From the NCBI GenBank assembly GCA_002634385.1, contig NSJL01000010.1, positions 85,904-149,903 on the forward strand: DNA of 64,000 nt, given 5' to 3'. The DNA comes from Nitrospira sp. (GTDB taxonomy: Bacteria; Nitrospirota; Thermodesulfovibrionia; Thermodesulfovibrionales; Dissulfurispiraceae). The notes beneath the pieces were generated by a model that was not told the DNA's origin, ran no database searches, and saw nothing but the letters and a program-made list of their open reading frames with translations. Positions within the stretch are counted from its first letter, which is position 1. Every line of letters starts with the position of its first letter. A program made the position numbers and the translations under genes. Shown here piece after piece: positions 52,016 to 61,272 of the stretch.

Positions 52016-52327
52016 ATGAGGAAGACGCTTCGGAAAGAGAGCGCACTACTTGTTTTAATTTGTCTCATCCTGTGTCTTGCTTTTTCTTCTCAATTCACCT
52101 CTGTCCACGACGCGGGAACTCCCGTTTCTCTTCTCGCTCTTAATGTGTGCAGCACCCAGGACATTTCCCCTTCCGGTCCTTTTTCTATCCTGATCCAGGT
52201 GCTCTTCCTGCTGCTTTTCTTTGTGGTCCTTCAGCGCCTTCTCAAGCAAAATAGTCCGATATATCAGTTTTTTTTCGCATATCTTCCGGAGAAGCCTCCC
52301 CCGTTTTCCGGTCCCTCTTCCCTGTAG
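52016..52327 (+). CDS. Small hydrophobic membrane protein of unknown function
   Basis: A 103-residue protein with two membrane segments (LLVLICLILCLAFSSQFTSV near the N-terminus, a second around residues 58-78, LIQVLFLLLFFVVLQRLL). Between them lies VHDAGTPVSLLALNVCST. The C-terminus is proline-rich (EKPPPFSGP). No enzymatic motif. It lies between the ABC exporter and the multihaem cytochrome and may belong to either. The near absence of leader after the promoter at 51982 is noted. Confidence 0.5.
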   Translation: MRKTLRKESALLVLICLILCLAFSSQFTSVHDAGTPVSLLALNVCSTQDISPSGPFSILIQVLFLLLFFVVLQRLLKQNSPIYQFFFAYLPEKPPPFSGPSSL

Positions 52328-52493
52328 CAATCCCTCGTGAACGGCCCTGTCCCGGCCTTTTCGGGGTAGTGACTTTCTTGTTGTTCCGCACACGACGGAT
52401 TGAAAGTCCATCCGTTATGGATAATAATGTATTCAGAGGGTAAGAAGCTCCGGGCGGTACTTATTAACAAAGTATTCTTCAGAAGGAGGAATT

Positions 52494-53702
52494 ATGAAAG
52501 TACTGCGTTTGTTCCTCATTGTGCTCTTTGTTGTCGTCCCCCTTGCCGCGTCAGGGGAGCAGAAGGCGAAAACCATTGATGAATTGGCAAAAATGTTCGA
52601 TTCATCGAGGTGCAAGACATGCCATGCGGAGATCTATGCGCAGTGGGAGAAGTCACATCATGCCCGGCCCCTGATGGGGGTCCAGGGCGGCCTTATGCTG
52701 GTTCCGGTGGTGAAATCGAGCGCTTTTGCCCCGAAGGACCCGAAACAGGCGACATTGAAGAATTTCCCTTGCTTCAAATGTCACCTGCCCCAGGCCTTTA
52801 CCTCCGCCGAAGACTCCTTTGCGGCTGAGTTGGCGCAGGCCCTCCTCGCAGGCGATAAAGAAAAGGTGAGCAAACTCCAGATCACCTGTCTTGTTTGTCA
52901 CAACGAGAAGGCCATTATCCACCGCCTGCAGGAAGGGAAGCCGGAGAAGAACGTTATTTACGGCACCAAAAATATGGATTCCCATCCTGATAGTGCTTTT
53001 CCAAAGGTGAAGAAGAGCGCTATCATGCAGCAGGCGGTCATGTGCGGACAGTGTCACGGGACCGGTCCGAATTTCGAATTCGAGAACCCTGTGCAGTGTG
53101 CGACCCTCTATGGAAGTTATCAGCACCATTATCTCTCCCATGGCGGGTTGAAGTCCTGTCAGGAATGCCATATGCCGAAAGTGAACGGCAAGGCGGACCA
53201 CCTTATCGCCCCCGACTGGAACAACAAGGAGCATTCGTCAGCCCTCCTCAGCAAGTCGATCAACCTTGATGTACAGACGTTGGGATACCAGTGGCTCAGA
53301 AAGGCCGGCGCCCTTACCCCTCTGGTGGTGGTGAATACCAAGATCACCCACACAGGCGGACATAGAATTCCCGACGGCTGACCCTCCCATAACAGAGTGG
53401 TCATGGGTGTGACCGCAAAGACACCGGAAGGAAAGGAGATATACAGCGACGAGCGTCATTACCATACGCAGGCCACTACCTGCAGGGATGAAAAAATGGT
53501 CTACGGCGCCCAGAATAAGGCCTCGTATGTACGCGATACCAGCCTCCAGCCTTACGAATCGAAGGATGAGACATTCGAGATCAAGCTGCCGGAAGGAGTA
53601 AGGACGGTCGATGTGACCGTGGAGCTCAATTACGAGTTACAGGTTCCCGAAAACAAAGTTCCCATTCACAAGGTCACCAGGAGAGTAACGCTGGACCGGT
53701 AG
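52494..53702 (+). CDS. Multihaem cytochrome c with predicted selenocysteine at UGA codon 296
   Basis: Reading starts at ATG 52494 (SD AGAAGGAGGAAT) with signal peptide MKVLRLFLIVLFVVVPLAAS. Five CXXCH motifs (CKTCH at 40-44, CFKCH, CLVCH, CGQCH, CQECH) give a cytochrome c554-like protein. After GGHRIPDG the frame meets TGA (53379-53381) and then continues without any shift for 106 codons with sensible protein (PSHNRVVMGVTAKTPEGK, then a beta-rich C-terminal domain ending TRRVTLDR). Fifteen bases after the TGA a 7-bp hairpin with loop TGGGTG fits a bacterial SECIS element. I read it as a 402-residue selenoprotein. A nonsense mutation is the alternative. No sel genes are in the window. Confidence 0.7.
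53397..53416 (+). promoter_or_regulatory. Candidate SECIS hairpin
   Basis: GTGGTCA (53397-53403) pairs with TGACCGC (53410-53416), including one G-U pair, enclosing the six-base loop TGGGTG with G at loop position 2. The loop starts 23 bases after the in-frame TGA, inside the window that bacterial SelB-dependent SECIS elements use. The hairpin is itself coding, as bacterial SECIS elements are. Confidence 0.6.
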
Positions 53703-54406
53703 CGATCAGGAACTCCGGATGGTCGTGCTTCCGGGCATGGCCATCCGGAAAGATCCGGCATGCAACTTGATAGTAACAGGGGAAGAGAAGATAACGGGGG
53801 GGAGTATGGGCGGATTCAGGATGAAGAGGGTCATTTCCCTGTTAATGGGGTCGTCGCTCTATTTAGTCCTCTCTCTGAAGCAAAGGCATGCTCTCCTTGT
53901 TTCGCTGGCGGAAAGCCATCCTCTTTTCTTCGGAAAAAGGATCAGGAGGTAGAGGGCCTTTCGCGGGGATGTGGACAGTGCGCTACGGGGGCAGGAGGTG
54001 ATTTCCCCCTTTCCGTGGGTGATTTCCCTCCGGGAGAGGGGAAGAGGGAGGTGCGCTCCTCTTTTTCTTCAACTTCAGGAGTGAATACAGGAAAGGAGTG
54101 AAGGGGAGACGCAGGGACAGGGCACCGTAAAACACTCCGAGTCTGCCTGAGGGGATTCTGAGCGGGGATAGCGCCTCCCTGCTTGCCAGCCTGCACTTCC
54201 TTGTGTTCCTTCCTTTCCTGCAGGGGGGTTCCGTTACACTCCTGCCTTTCTCTCGCTCTATCGGTATGGAATCGTTTCCATACTTCGGGAACGGATTCCA
54301 TAGTTTTTCCGGCCTCACACCAATGAAATCAATAAGGTGTCCGGGGTATAGAATTTGCTTGCAAGTACTGAAATTACAAAAATATTTGCATACGGGGAGA
54401 GGGAGA
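53703..54406. other. Long gene-poor region before the chemoreceptor
   Basis: About 700 bases with no firm gene. A 48-codon frame at 53806 (MGGFRMKRVISLLMGSSLYL) has an SD-like GGGGGGAG and a hydrophobic core and could encode a tiny membrane peptide, but support is thin. The only clear structure is the terminator-like hairpin at 54265. Confidence 0.4.
54265..54307 (+). terminator. Terminator-like hairpin with T-run
   Basis: TATGGAATC (54265-54273) pairs with GATTCCATA (54294-54302), extended inside by GTTTCC with GGGAAC, and GTTTTT follows. It lies 100 bases before the chemoreceptor start. Confidence 0.5.
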
Positions 54407-55951
54407 ATGGAACTTGCGACGCTCGTTTTAGGGGGTGGGCTTGCCGTTTCGGTCCTGGCGAATATCTTTCTTCTGATAAGGAAAAATACGGATGCTACCG
54501 GGGAGCTTCGCAGCTTCTTTGCGGAGCAGAATAAGGGAAGGGCGAGCCTTGCCAGGTCTTTTACCGTTCAGGGCTCTTCGACCGAAGGGAAGAGGGAGAT
54601 TGCCGAACATCTTAACAGCTTTCTTAATAAAATCGGCGGGGTGTACCGGAATGTCTTCTCCGACGGCCTTGAATTGGTGAAGCTTGCCGATACGCTGAAG
54701 AGCTGTTCTGATCAGACCCTGGAGATGTCCCAGGAGACAAGCTCCCAGGCTGCCCAGGTGGCTGCCGCAATGGAGGAGATGAGCTCCACTATCAACGATA
54801 TCGTCCGTAATATCAATCAGGCGGTCCAGTCGGGAAACGCTTCCACTGAACATGCAAAGATTATTGAAAAGAGCATTAAGGAGAATGTGTCCAGTATCGA
54901 GATGCTCTCCGCGAACGTAATGGACTGGGCGGGCACCAGCAAGGCCCTCTCGGAGGCAACGGAAAGGATCGACGGCATTATCGTGGTCATCAAGGATATC
55001 GCGGACCAGACGAACCTCCTTGCCCTGAACGCGGCCATCGAGGCGGCCCGGGCCGGGGAGCAGGGGAGGGGTTTCGCCGTGGTCGCCGATGAGGTACGGA
55101 AGCTTGCGGATAAGACAGGAAAGGCAACGCAAGAGATAGCGGCAATGATCCGCGATGTCAAGACAAAGGCAGACAGCTCCCTGGATACTATGGATTCCAC
55201 CCTCAAGGGAGTCAATGAAAGTATCGAAAGGACCAAAAAGGCGGATGAGTACCTGAAAAAGACCATAGAGGAGTTGCAGCGTACCGCGGATATGGTCCAT
55301 CATATCGCCACGGCGACCGAAGAGCAATCCAAAGTGACGGAAGAGGTTCTTTCCAATATGGAGCGCGTCTCCGGATCCGCCGCGAGGACGAAGGAGCTGA
55401 CCATGAGCATCAGTGCCTCGAAGGATTCGCTCCTGTCTCTTGCCCTGAAGATATATGGCCAATTGTGCAGCGTGAAGAAGGATACTGTTGACGAGAGCAT
55501 GGAGGAACTGCTCATCACCTGCACAAATGAGCTGAAGCAGATGCTGGAGAAGGATATCAAGGCGGGAAAGACAGACCGGGCTTCTCTTTTTGATGAGAAC
55601 TACAGCAAAGTTGACGAAAAGGGAAAGCTGTCCACGCGGCATACCCGGTATTTTGAAAGCGAGGTATTGCCCCTGCTGAAGAAATGGGTGCAGTCGGACA
55701 GGAGGCTCATCTATACGGTGGTAATGGACAGGAACGGGTACATGCCGACTCACCTCATGCCTGCCCGGGCAGGCATGAAGATGGAGGATCCCATCTCACT
55801 GGGCGGAGCGAAGAGTTCCGTTATTATCGGAAAGGCTTTCAGAAGGCCGATGGAAGCCGGGGGGGAGGTGGTGATCGATGTCGCCTGCCCCCTGGTGATC
55901 AACGGGCAGCACTGGGGGTGTTTCAGGATCGGCTATTTGCCGCAGGTGTAA
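54407..55951 (+). CDS. Methyl-accepting chemotaxis protein with C-terminal sensor-like domain
   Basis: A 514-residue receptor started at ATG 54407 (SD GGGGAGAGGGAGA). One N-terminal membrane helix ([19 protein letters not shown]) anchors it; there is no periplasmic domain. The signalling domain (about 85-340) includes the hairpin tip [20 protein letters not shown] and [18 protein letters not shown]. Unusually, about 130 residues follow the signalling domain ([54 protein letters not shown]). These look like a PAS/Cache-type sensor placed C-terminally. It therefore probably senses an intracellular cue. No che genes are adjacent. Confidence 0.85.
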   Translation: MELATLVLGGGLAVSVLANIFLLIRKNTDATGELRSFFAEQNKGRASLARSFTVQGSSTEGKREIAEHLNSFLNKIGGVYRNVFSDGLELVKLADTLKSCSDQTLEMSQETSSQAAQVAAAMEEMSSTINDIVRNINQAVQSGNASTEHAKIIEKSIKENVSSIEMLSANVMDWAGTSKALSEATERIDGIIVVIKDIADQTNLLALNAAIEAARAGEQGRGFAVVADEVRKLADKTGKATQEIAAMIRDVKTKADSSLDTMDSTLKGVNESIERTKKADEYLKKTIEELQRTADMVHHIATATEEQSKVTEEVLSNMERVSGSAARTKELTMSISASKDSLLSLALKIYGQLCSVKKDTVDESMEELLITCTNELKQMLEKDIKAGKTDRASLFDENYSKVDEKGKLSTRHTRYFESEVLPLLKKWVQSDRRLIYTVVMDRNGYMPTHLMPARAGMKMEDPISLGGAKSSVIIGKAFRRPMEAGGEVVIDVACPLVINGQHWGCFRIGYLPQV

Positions 55952-56039
55952 GGGCATTCTCCCTGACAGGAACAACGGGATCCTCGGGATGATGTCGGGT
56001 GGGTGTCGGATCCCCTTCGTTCTCCCTGCAAAGGGAGGC

Positions 56040-56840
56040 TTATTCCTTCCCCCTCCCTGAGGATCTGGAAGGAAGGAGGGAGCGTAAAGTGTCCGCAAGG
56101 ACGGCAAACTCTTCAATGCTCAACGTTTCGGCCCTCCGGGTAGGATCGATCCCCGCCAGCAGCAGCCCCTCCCTGCTTTCTTTTGCAAGTGATTTCAAGG
56201 CGTTAGCAAGAGTCTTTCTGCGCTGCGCAAAAGCGGTTTTTACCGTCGTGAAAAAGAGACGCTCATCCCGCACGCTGACCTTCGGGGACTTCCGGATTTC
56301 GAAATGGATTACTGCGGAATCCACCTCGGGCGTCGGTCTGAAGGCCCCCCGCGGTATGATGAAGGAGATCCGCGCCTCGCTGTAATACTGCAGCATAACG
56401 GAAAGCACCCCGTACTCCTTCGTTCCCGGCCCTGCCACAATTCTTTCCGCTACCTCTTTTTGGATGGTAAGTGTCATCGATTGCAGCTTCTCCCGCGCCT
56501 CAATCAGCCTGAAGATGAGAGGAGTGGTGATATAATAGGGAATATTGGCGACTACTTTGAAGGGCTCCAATTCCTGGTAGGGATAGTGAAGGGCGTCGGC
56601 ATGGATGAGTTCTATATTGCGGTACCCGCGTATTTCCCCTTTGAGTTTCTCATAGAGCTCCTTGTCCAACTCGACGGCGACTACTTTCCGGGCTGCCCCG
56701 GCGAGGAGCAGAGTCAGTCTGCCGGGACCGGGGCCTATCTCGACCACTGTATCCTCCGGAGTAATTCCGGAGACCTCTATAATCCTGTGAAGAATAGAAG
56801 GGTCGAAGAGGAAATTCTGACCGAGATGTTTCTTTGCCAT
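56040..56840 (-). CDS. rsmA: 16S rRNA dimethyladenosine transferase RsmA
   Basis: A 266-residue protein started at ATG 56840, where the family N-terminus MAKKHLGQNFLFDPSILHRI begins. SAM motif I is VVEIGPGPGRLTLLLA, and the catalytic motif IV is NIPYYITTPLIF, both diagnostic for RsmA/KsgA, which dimethylates A1518 and A1519 of 16S rRNA in ribosome biogenesis. The C-terminal domain (KTAFAQRRKTLANAL) is intact. It is followed, in transcription order, by the convergent chemoreceptor gene. Confidence 0.92.
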   Translation of the reverse strand: MAKKHLGQNFLFDPSILHRIIEVSGITPEDTVVEIGPGPGRLTLLLAGAARKVVAVELDKELYEKLKGEIRGYRNIELIHADALHYPYQELEPFKVVANIPYYITTPLIFRLIEAREKLQSMTLTIQKEVAERIVAGPGTKEYGVLSVMLQYYSEARISFIIPRGAFRPTPEVDSAVIHFEIRKSPKVSVRDERLFFTTVKTAFAQRRKTLANALKSLAKESREGLLLAGIDPTRRAETLSIEEFAVLADTLRSLLPSRSSGRGKE

Positions 56841-56961
56841 ATGCCTGCTTTTCCGGAAAGAGGTACGGAAATCTCCGCGAAGCGCAGGGAGCAGGGACAA
56901 GGAGAGGCGGCATTCCGGAGAATGCCTCTCCGGCCCTGGCTCTGCGCGTACGGGGACGCCC

Positions 56962-57411
56962 TTACTCCCGGTGCTCTCCTCTCACTGTCAGAACAGGACA
57001 CCGGGCATACCGGACAACCTTCTCGGCAGTGCTCCCGAAAAGGAATCTGTCCAGTCCCTTTCTGCCGTGGGTGCCGATTACGATGAGGTCGATCTCCCTT
57101 TCTCCGGCATATCTCAGGATCTCTTCATAGGGAACCCCGCGGAGTATGCCATACTCCACTGCTCCAATGTCCCTGCGCTCTTCCAATCCGAATTTTTCCA
57201 GCTCCCTCCTTGCTCCCGCTTCCAGCTCCTTATACATTTCATCAATGGATACGTGGGGTACATACAGGCCGGAAGCATTGGCAATGTCGTAGACCACATG
57301 AAGAAGGAATAGTTTTGCCCCGTAGTTTTTCGCCATATCAACGGCATAGGGCAGCGCATTCAGTGCCCCTTCGGAAAAGTCGGTGGGGAAGAGAATCTTT
57401 TTGATGGTCAT
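56962..57411 (-). CDS. Universal stress protein, UspA family
   Basis: A 149-residue single-domain protein started at ATG 57411 behind AAGGAGGA; upstream extension of the frame is non-coding. It begins MTIKKILFPTDFSEGALNAL and ends with the ATP-binding signature GTHGRKGLDRFLFGSTAEKV, so it belongs to the nucleotide-binding Usp class. Role: stress survival regulation in the cytoplasm; no partner is implied by the neighbours galT and rsmA. Confidence 0.88.
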   Translation of the reverse strand: MTIKKILFPTDFSEGALNALPYAVDMAKNYGAKLFLLHVVYDIANASGLYVPHVSIDEMYKELEAGARRELEKFGLEERRDIGAVEYGILRGVPYEEILRYAGEREIDLIVIGTHGRKGLDRFLFGSTAEKVVRYARCPVLTVRGEHRE

Positions 57412-57457
57412 GCTAGAGTCCTCCTTGAGAGTATATACGTGACGTGCCGAGAGAATT

Positions 57458-58489
57458 CTAAAGGGGCGAGGCCCCCCTGAGGTAATCCGCCGCATCCTCG
57501 GGAGAGGTAGCGGTGACATGCAATTCCAAGCTCCATTCAAAGCCGCTCTTCGGGGCAAGCTGCGGCATTATTTCCATATGCCAGTGAAAATCCTCTCCCA
57601 GTGTATGCCAGTATTCCTTTCTTGGTATTCTGTTGGGGGCGGTATGCAGTAGGTAGCTATACGCCGGATCGCGCAGAATCCATCGCATTTTTTTCAGTGT
57701 TGTCATCAGAATAAGGGCGAAATCCTCCTGCTCCGTTTCATCGATATCCTGAAAGGCACAGCAGTGCCTCTTGGGAAGTATCCAGAATTCGAACGGCAGT
57801 TTCGGGGCGTAAGGAGTGCATGCGAGGAAATGGGAGGTCTCCATCACGATCCTCTCCCCGGAGCGCATCTCCTCATCGATAATATCGCAGAAGACGCACC
57901 TCTCTTTATAGAAGAAGTAGTCTTTTGCCCCTTCCAGTTCCCCTTTGATTCCCCGGGGGATGACCGGGGTGGCGACCAGCTGGGAGTGCGGGTGGTGAAA
58001 CATATCTTTTCTCCTGCCATAGTCCTTATGGAGCAGCAGGTAACGGAAACGGGGATCTTTTTCCAGTTCGGAGATGCGGCTCTTATAGGTGGCAATGACC
58101 CCGGACATGGAGGAGAGCCCCCTGTCTTCCGGCGGGATGTCATGGCGGGGAGACTCGATGATGAGCTCATGAGCGCCAACGCTGTTCATCCTGTCATACA
58201 TTCCAACCCCCCTTCTTCCGAGGTCCCCCTCTATCCGGAAGAGGGGATTCAGGTTGGGGATCACTCTCGTTTCCCAATTAGGGGAGTTCGAAGGCAATCC
58301 GGGCTCCCTGTATGCATAGATTTCCGGGGGGGTCTCCTTCTCCCTGCCGAGGCAGAATATGCAACTGGTACCGAAACTTTCCCGGAAGGTCCTCCGCAAG
58401 CCCTCTTCCATGTAGTATTCGGGGGGCTTCGAGTCTTTTAAAACAGCTATCCATTTCCCGAGGATCGGATCCTTTCTCAGTTCATGCAT
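57458..58489 (-). CDS. galT: Galactose-1-phosphate uridylyltransferase (GalT family)
   Basis: A 343-residue HIT-superfamily nucleotidyltransferase. The active-site motif is HHPHSQLVATPVIP (HPHxQ type), with the N-terminal half beginning MHELRKDPILGKWIAVLKDS, zinc ligands in CIFCLGRE and CVFCDIIDEE, and a second half with HWHMEIMPQL. It exchanges UMP between UDP-glucose and galactose-1-phosphate, or acts as an ADP-glucose/other hexose-1-phosphate nucleotidyltransferase in species lacking the Leloir pathway. No galK or galE is nearby, so the exact substrate is open. Confidence 0.85.
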   Translation of the reverse strand: MHELRKDPILGKWIAVLKDSKPPEYYMEEGLRRTFRESFGTSCIFCLGREKETPPEIYAYREPGLPSNSPNWETRVIPNLNPLFRIEGDLGRRGVGMYDRMNSVGAHELIIESPRHDIPPEDRGLSSMSGVIATYKSRISELEKDPRFRYLLLHKDYGRRKDMFHHPHSQLVATPVIPRGIKGELEGAKDYFFYKERCVFCDIIDEEMRSGERIVMETSHFLACTPYAPKLPFEFWILPKRHCCAFQDIDETEQEDFALILMTTLKKMRWILRDPAYSYLLHTAPNRIPRKEYWHTLGEDFHWHMEIMPQLAPKSGFEWSLELHVTATSPEDAADYLRGASPL

Positions 58490-58570
58490 TGTTGCTCCTT
58501 CCGGATGCCTGCAGGCCGGACACCTGAGGGAAGGGAGGGCAAGGAAGAAAGAGGGATACGGGTGTATGTC

Positions 58571-59374
58571 TTATTTCCATATCTCCGTACCTTTCGTTTT
58601 CAGATAAATGAGTCGTAACCCCTCAAAGAGGAGATGGGGGACTACCTCATGCTTTCTACGGATAAAGGAAGACAGAAGAGATGCATATCCTCCTGTCAGA
58701 ACTAATTGTACCTTAAAAGCAAGCTCTTTCTCCATGCTTTTGACAAGGCTCTCCACCCCACCCGCAGTTCCGTACAGGATACCCGAGGCGATAGCCGAAC
58801 GCGTATCCTTCCCGAGAGCCCCCTGCGCCCTGTCAAGGACAACGGATGGGAGTTGTGCAGTTCGGGAAAAGAGCGCATGCTGCATGAGATGGAGGCCTGG
58901 CATGATAGCACCCCCGAGGAAGCGCAGACGGGGTCCTACCACCGTGATAGTGGTTGCGGTCCCGAAGTCACCCACCGCTACTGGCCTGTTATATCGATGC
59001 GCGCCGGCTACTGCAGTGGCAATCCGGTCGGCTCCGACCTGGTCCGGGTGCTTTACTTCGAAGAGAAGTCCTCCCTGCAGCGCATGGCTGACGATGAGAG
59101 GCTTTCTCCCTGTTAGCTCCCTGGCTGCCTTGAGCACTGGCCGGGTAAGAGGAGGAACCACCGAAGAGAGGATGGCATCACCCTGATTGATTACTGAAGG
59201 AGCGGTGGATATCCCCCCCTGCCCGAGGAGGGCGATGATCTCTCTCTTGTAATATTCTGCCGGTCGAGCGGGGTGGGAGGGGATTTTCCTGACAAACAGT
59301 TCCGTTCCCCCTTCCGGCTCCGGAAAAAGCCCGAGTCCGATGGTGGTATTGCCTATGTCGATACCAAGTAGCAT
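58571..59374 (-). CDS. coaX: Type III pantothenate kinase
   Basis: A 267-residue protein. I start it at ATG 59374 (MLLGIDIGNTTIGLGLF), which has GTGGAGCAGG as SD; the GTG four codons earlier lies inside that SD. Family motifs are DIGNTTIGLG (phosphate-binding), HPDQVGADRIATAVAG (catalytic Asp) and GDFGTATTITVV. CoaX phosphorylates pantothenate in the first step of coenzyme A synthesis and, unlike CoaA, is not inhibited by CoA. It follows birA by 48 bases, a frequent pairing across bacteria. Confidence 0.92.
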   Translation of the reverse strand: MLLGIDIGNTTIGLGLFPEPEGGTELFVRKIPSHPARPAEYYKREIIALLGQGGISTAPSVINQGDAILSSVVPPLTRPVLKAARELTGRKPLIVSHALQGGLLFEVKHPDQVGADRIATAVAGAHRYNRPVAVGDFGTATTITVVGPRLRFLGGAIMPGLHLMQHALFSRTAQLPSVVLDRAQGALGKDTRSAIASGILYGTAGGVESLVKSMEKELAFKVQLVLTGGYASLLSSFIRRKHEVVPHLLFEGLRLIYLKTKGTEIWK

Positions 59375-59422
59375 CCTGCTCCACACGGCTTGCCGAATAA
59401 TGCATGTTGAAATAGCAAAGGG

Positions 59423-60409
59423 TTATGAGCCATACGTGACGTCTCCCGAGCCTATCCTCCTCAGGGCTCCGTCGGGAAGCCTGAGCAGCAGCATTCCTTC
59501 GTCGTCTATTCCCTCAGCAAAACCGGCGATTTTTCCTTCTCCCGCTGTTACCTCCACGTGTCTTCCAATAGTGGAGTTGAGGGACAACCACTCCTGCAGG
59601 AGGGGGTGTCTTCCTTTTTCCTGAAGGGTGCGATATTGTTTCTCCATCTCTCTCAGGATCCCGACGGCAAAGGGGGCGCGCCGGAAGCTCTTTCCTGTCT
59701 CGGCCAAGACCGAAGTGGCAATGGATCTGATTTCCTCCGGGAGGGCCTCCCTTTCCAGGTTGATGTTGACCCCGATGCCGACGACTGCATGGAATATCCG
59801 GTCCATATCCGCCTTCATCTCGGTAAGAATCCCCCCCAGCTTCCTCCCCGAAACCATGAGATCGTTGGGCCATTTTATGGTGACGGGAAGGGAAGTGAGT
59901 GTTGAGACGGCAGTGGCGACGGCCACCGCGGAAAGGAAGGTGAGGATCGTCGCATCGCGGGGGGAAATACCGGGCCTCAGGACCACGCTCATATAGAGGC
60001 TCTTCCCCCGGGGGGATATCCATATTCTTCCGCGCCGTCCTCTGCCCCCTGTCTGCTCGTTGGCAAGGATAACCGTACCCTCCGGAGCTCCGCGGGCAGC
60101 CAGTTCCATGGCGTAGGTGTTGGTGGAATCGATGCGGTCCAGGAGGATGACCTCCCTGCCGAGACCCGCCTGCCGTACGGGGAAGGCACTCCGTATCTCC
60201 TCCACAGAGAGATCGGGCGAGGTGAGGAGCCGGTATCCTCTGGCATAGGATGCCTCGATATTATAGCCGCTCTTTCGGAGAAGAGAAATTCTTTTCCAAA
60301 GGGCGGCACGCGAGATGCCGAGCACGGCGGCCATTGTTTCCCCCGATACGAAACCGGGCTTTTCCTTCAGGAGCCCGATGATCTGTTCGTTGCTTGTCTT
60401 TCCCGGCAT
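59423..60409 (-). CDS. birA: Biotin-protein ligase / biotin operon repressor BirA
   Basis: A 328-residue bifunctional protein. The N-terminal winged helix (FVSGETMAAVLGISRAALWK) marks a class II BirA able to bind DNA. The ligase domain has LLDRIDSTNTYAMELAARG, the biotinoyl-AMP loop TGGRGRRGRIWISP, and TIKWPNDLMVSGRKLGGILT with the catalytic lysine; a C-terminal SH3-like domain ends the protein. It attaches biotin to carboxyl carrier proteins and represses biotin genes. Upstream is the long intergenic region shared with the divergent str operon. Confidence 0.93.
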   Translation of the reverse strand: MPGKTSNEQIIGLLKEKPGFVSGETMAAVLGISRAALWKRISLLRKSGYNIEASYARGYRLLTSPDLSVEEIRSAFPVRQAGLGREVILLDRIDSTNTYAMELAARGAPEGTVILANEQTGGRGRRGRIWISPRGKSLYMSVVLRPGISPRDATILTFLSAVAVATAVSTLTSLPVTIKWPNDLMVSGRKLGGILTEMKADMDRIFHAVVGIGVNINLEREALPEEIRSIATSVLAETGKSFRRAPFAVGILREMEKQYRTLQEKGRHPLLQEWLSLNSTIGRHVEVTAGEGKIAGFAEGIDDEGMLLLRLPDGALRRIGSGDVTYGS

Positions 60410-60861
60410 AGCTGCGAAGGTATTCCTCCTGTAAAATGGCTATTTCCGTTTGGATCGGTGCAAAAGACCTTGCTTCCTGTAATTATGTCCGAGCCACTGC
60501 ACGCTCTTTCTTCACCATGAGTGCGCCTTCTCTCTCTCCTCCCTGCGACGAAGGAGCGGACATCCTGGTTTCAGGACTCCTGCTATATTATTATAATTAA
60601 TGAAGAATATAATGCGAAAGGCTCTTTCTCCCTGACAATCTCCCTCTCTCCGTTTTTTTCGAATTATATCAAATTAGCTCTTTATTTCGTATAATTTAAT
60701 ATGTTATATTATAGCTTCTTGTTTGGCAGGCTGAAAAAAGACAAGACGCTCTTAAATGCTTGACAAAAAGAATTTTCTCTGGTAAGCTTTACAGGTTTTC
60801 CGGCAAACCCGGGTATTTCACTTTTTTAATAAAATCAAGCAGCAAGAACAATGGAGGAAAG
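60410..60861. other. Divergent region upstream of birA and the str operon
   Basis: Some 450 bases with no gene. It is markedly AT-rich between about 60590 and 60720, as expected for the strong promoter region of a ribosomal operon. The frame open from 60760 into rpsL has no S12 similarity before 60862. Confidence 0.5.
60760..60788 (+). promoter_or_regulatory. Candidate str operon promoter
   Basis: TTGACA (60760-60765), 17 bases, then TAAGCT (60783-60788). The -35 is perfect but the -10 poor; the AT-rich TATAAT at 60690-60695 could belong to an alternative promoter. Confidence 0.35.
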
Positions 60862-61233
60862 GTGCCTACGATTGCACAGTTAGTCAGGAATGGGCGTAAG
60901 AAGGTCGAGAGGAAAACAAAAAGCCCGGCCCTTAAGGGGTGTCCGCAGAAGCGTGGGGTCTGCGTGAGGGTATATACCACCACTCCCAAAAAGCCGAACT
61001 CCGCGTTGAGGAAAGTGGCCAGGGTAAGGCTTACCAACGCCATGGAAGTTACGGCGTATATCCCGGGTGTGGGGCATAACCTCCAGGAACACTCGATTGT
61101 ATTGATCAGAGGCGGCAGGGTAAAGGACCTTCCCGGTGTGCGGTACCACATCCTGCGAGGTACGCTCGATTGCGCGGGCGTGGCCGACAGGAAGCAGGGG
61201 AGATCCAAGTACGGTGCCAAGAGACCGAAATAA
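60862..61233 (+). CDS. rpsL: 30S ribosomal protein S12
   Basis: A 123-residue protein started at GTG 60862 behind ATGGAGGAAAG; S12 proteins begin [13 protein letters not shown] exactly here, so the ATG at 60760 is rejected. The decoding-centre loop [13 protein letters not shown] carries the wild-type lysine pair (K43, K44) and [13 protein letters not shown] is intact, so no classic streptomycin-resistance substitution is present. First gene of the str operon rpsL-rpsG-fusA-tuf. Confidence 0.97.
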   Translation: MPTIAQLVRNGRKKVERKTKSPALKGCPQKRGVCVRVYTTTPKKPNSALRKVARVRLTNAMEVTAYIPGVGHNLQEHSIVLIRGGRVKDLPGVRYHILRGTLDCAGVADRKQGRSKYGAKRPK

Positions 61234-61272
61234 GAGAGTTTCTATAATAACTACGATACTGGAGCAGGATAC

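Noticed and set aside
52494..53381. Truncated cytochrome ending at the TGA plus a separate small gene at 53397
   Set aside because: The two parts are in the same frame with no shift, the second has no ribosome binding site, and a SECIS-like hairpin follows the TGA. One selenoprotein gene is simpler, although a nonsense mutation is not excluded.
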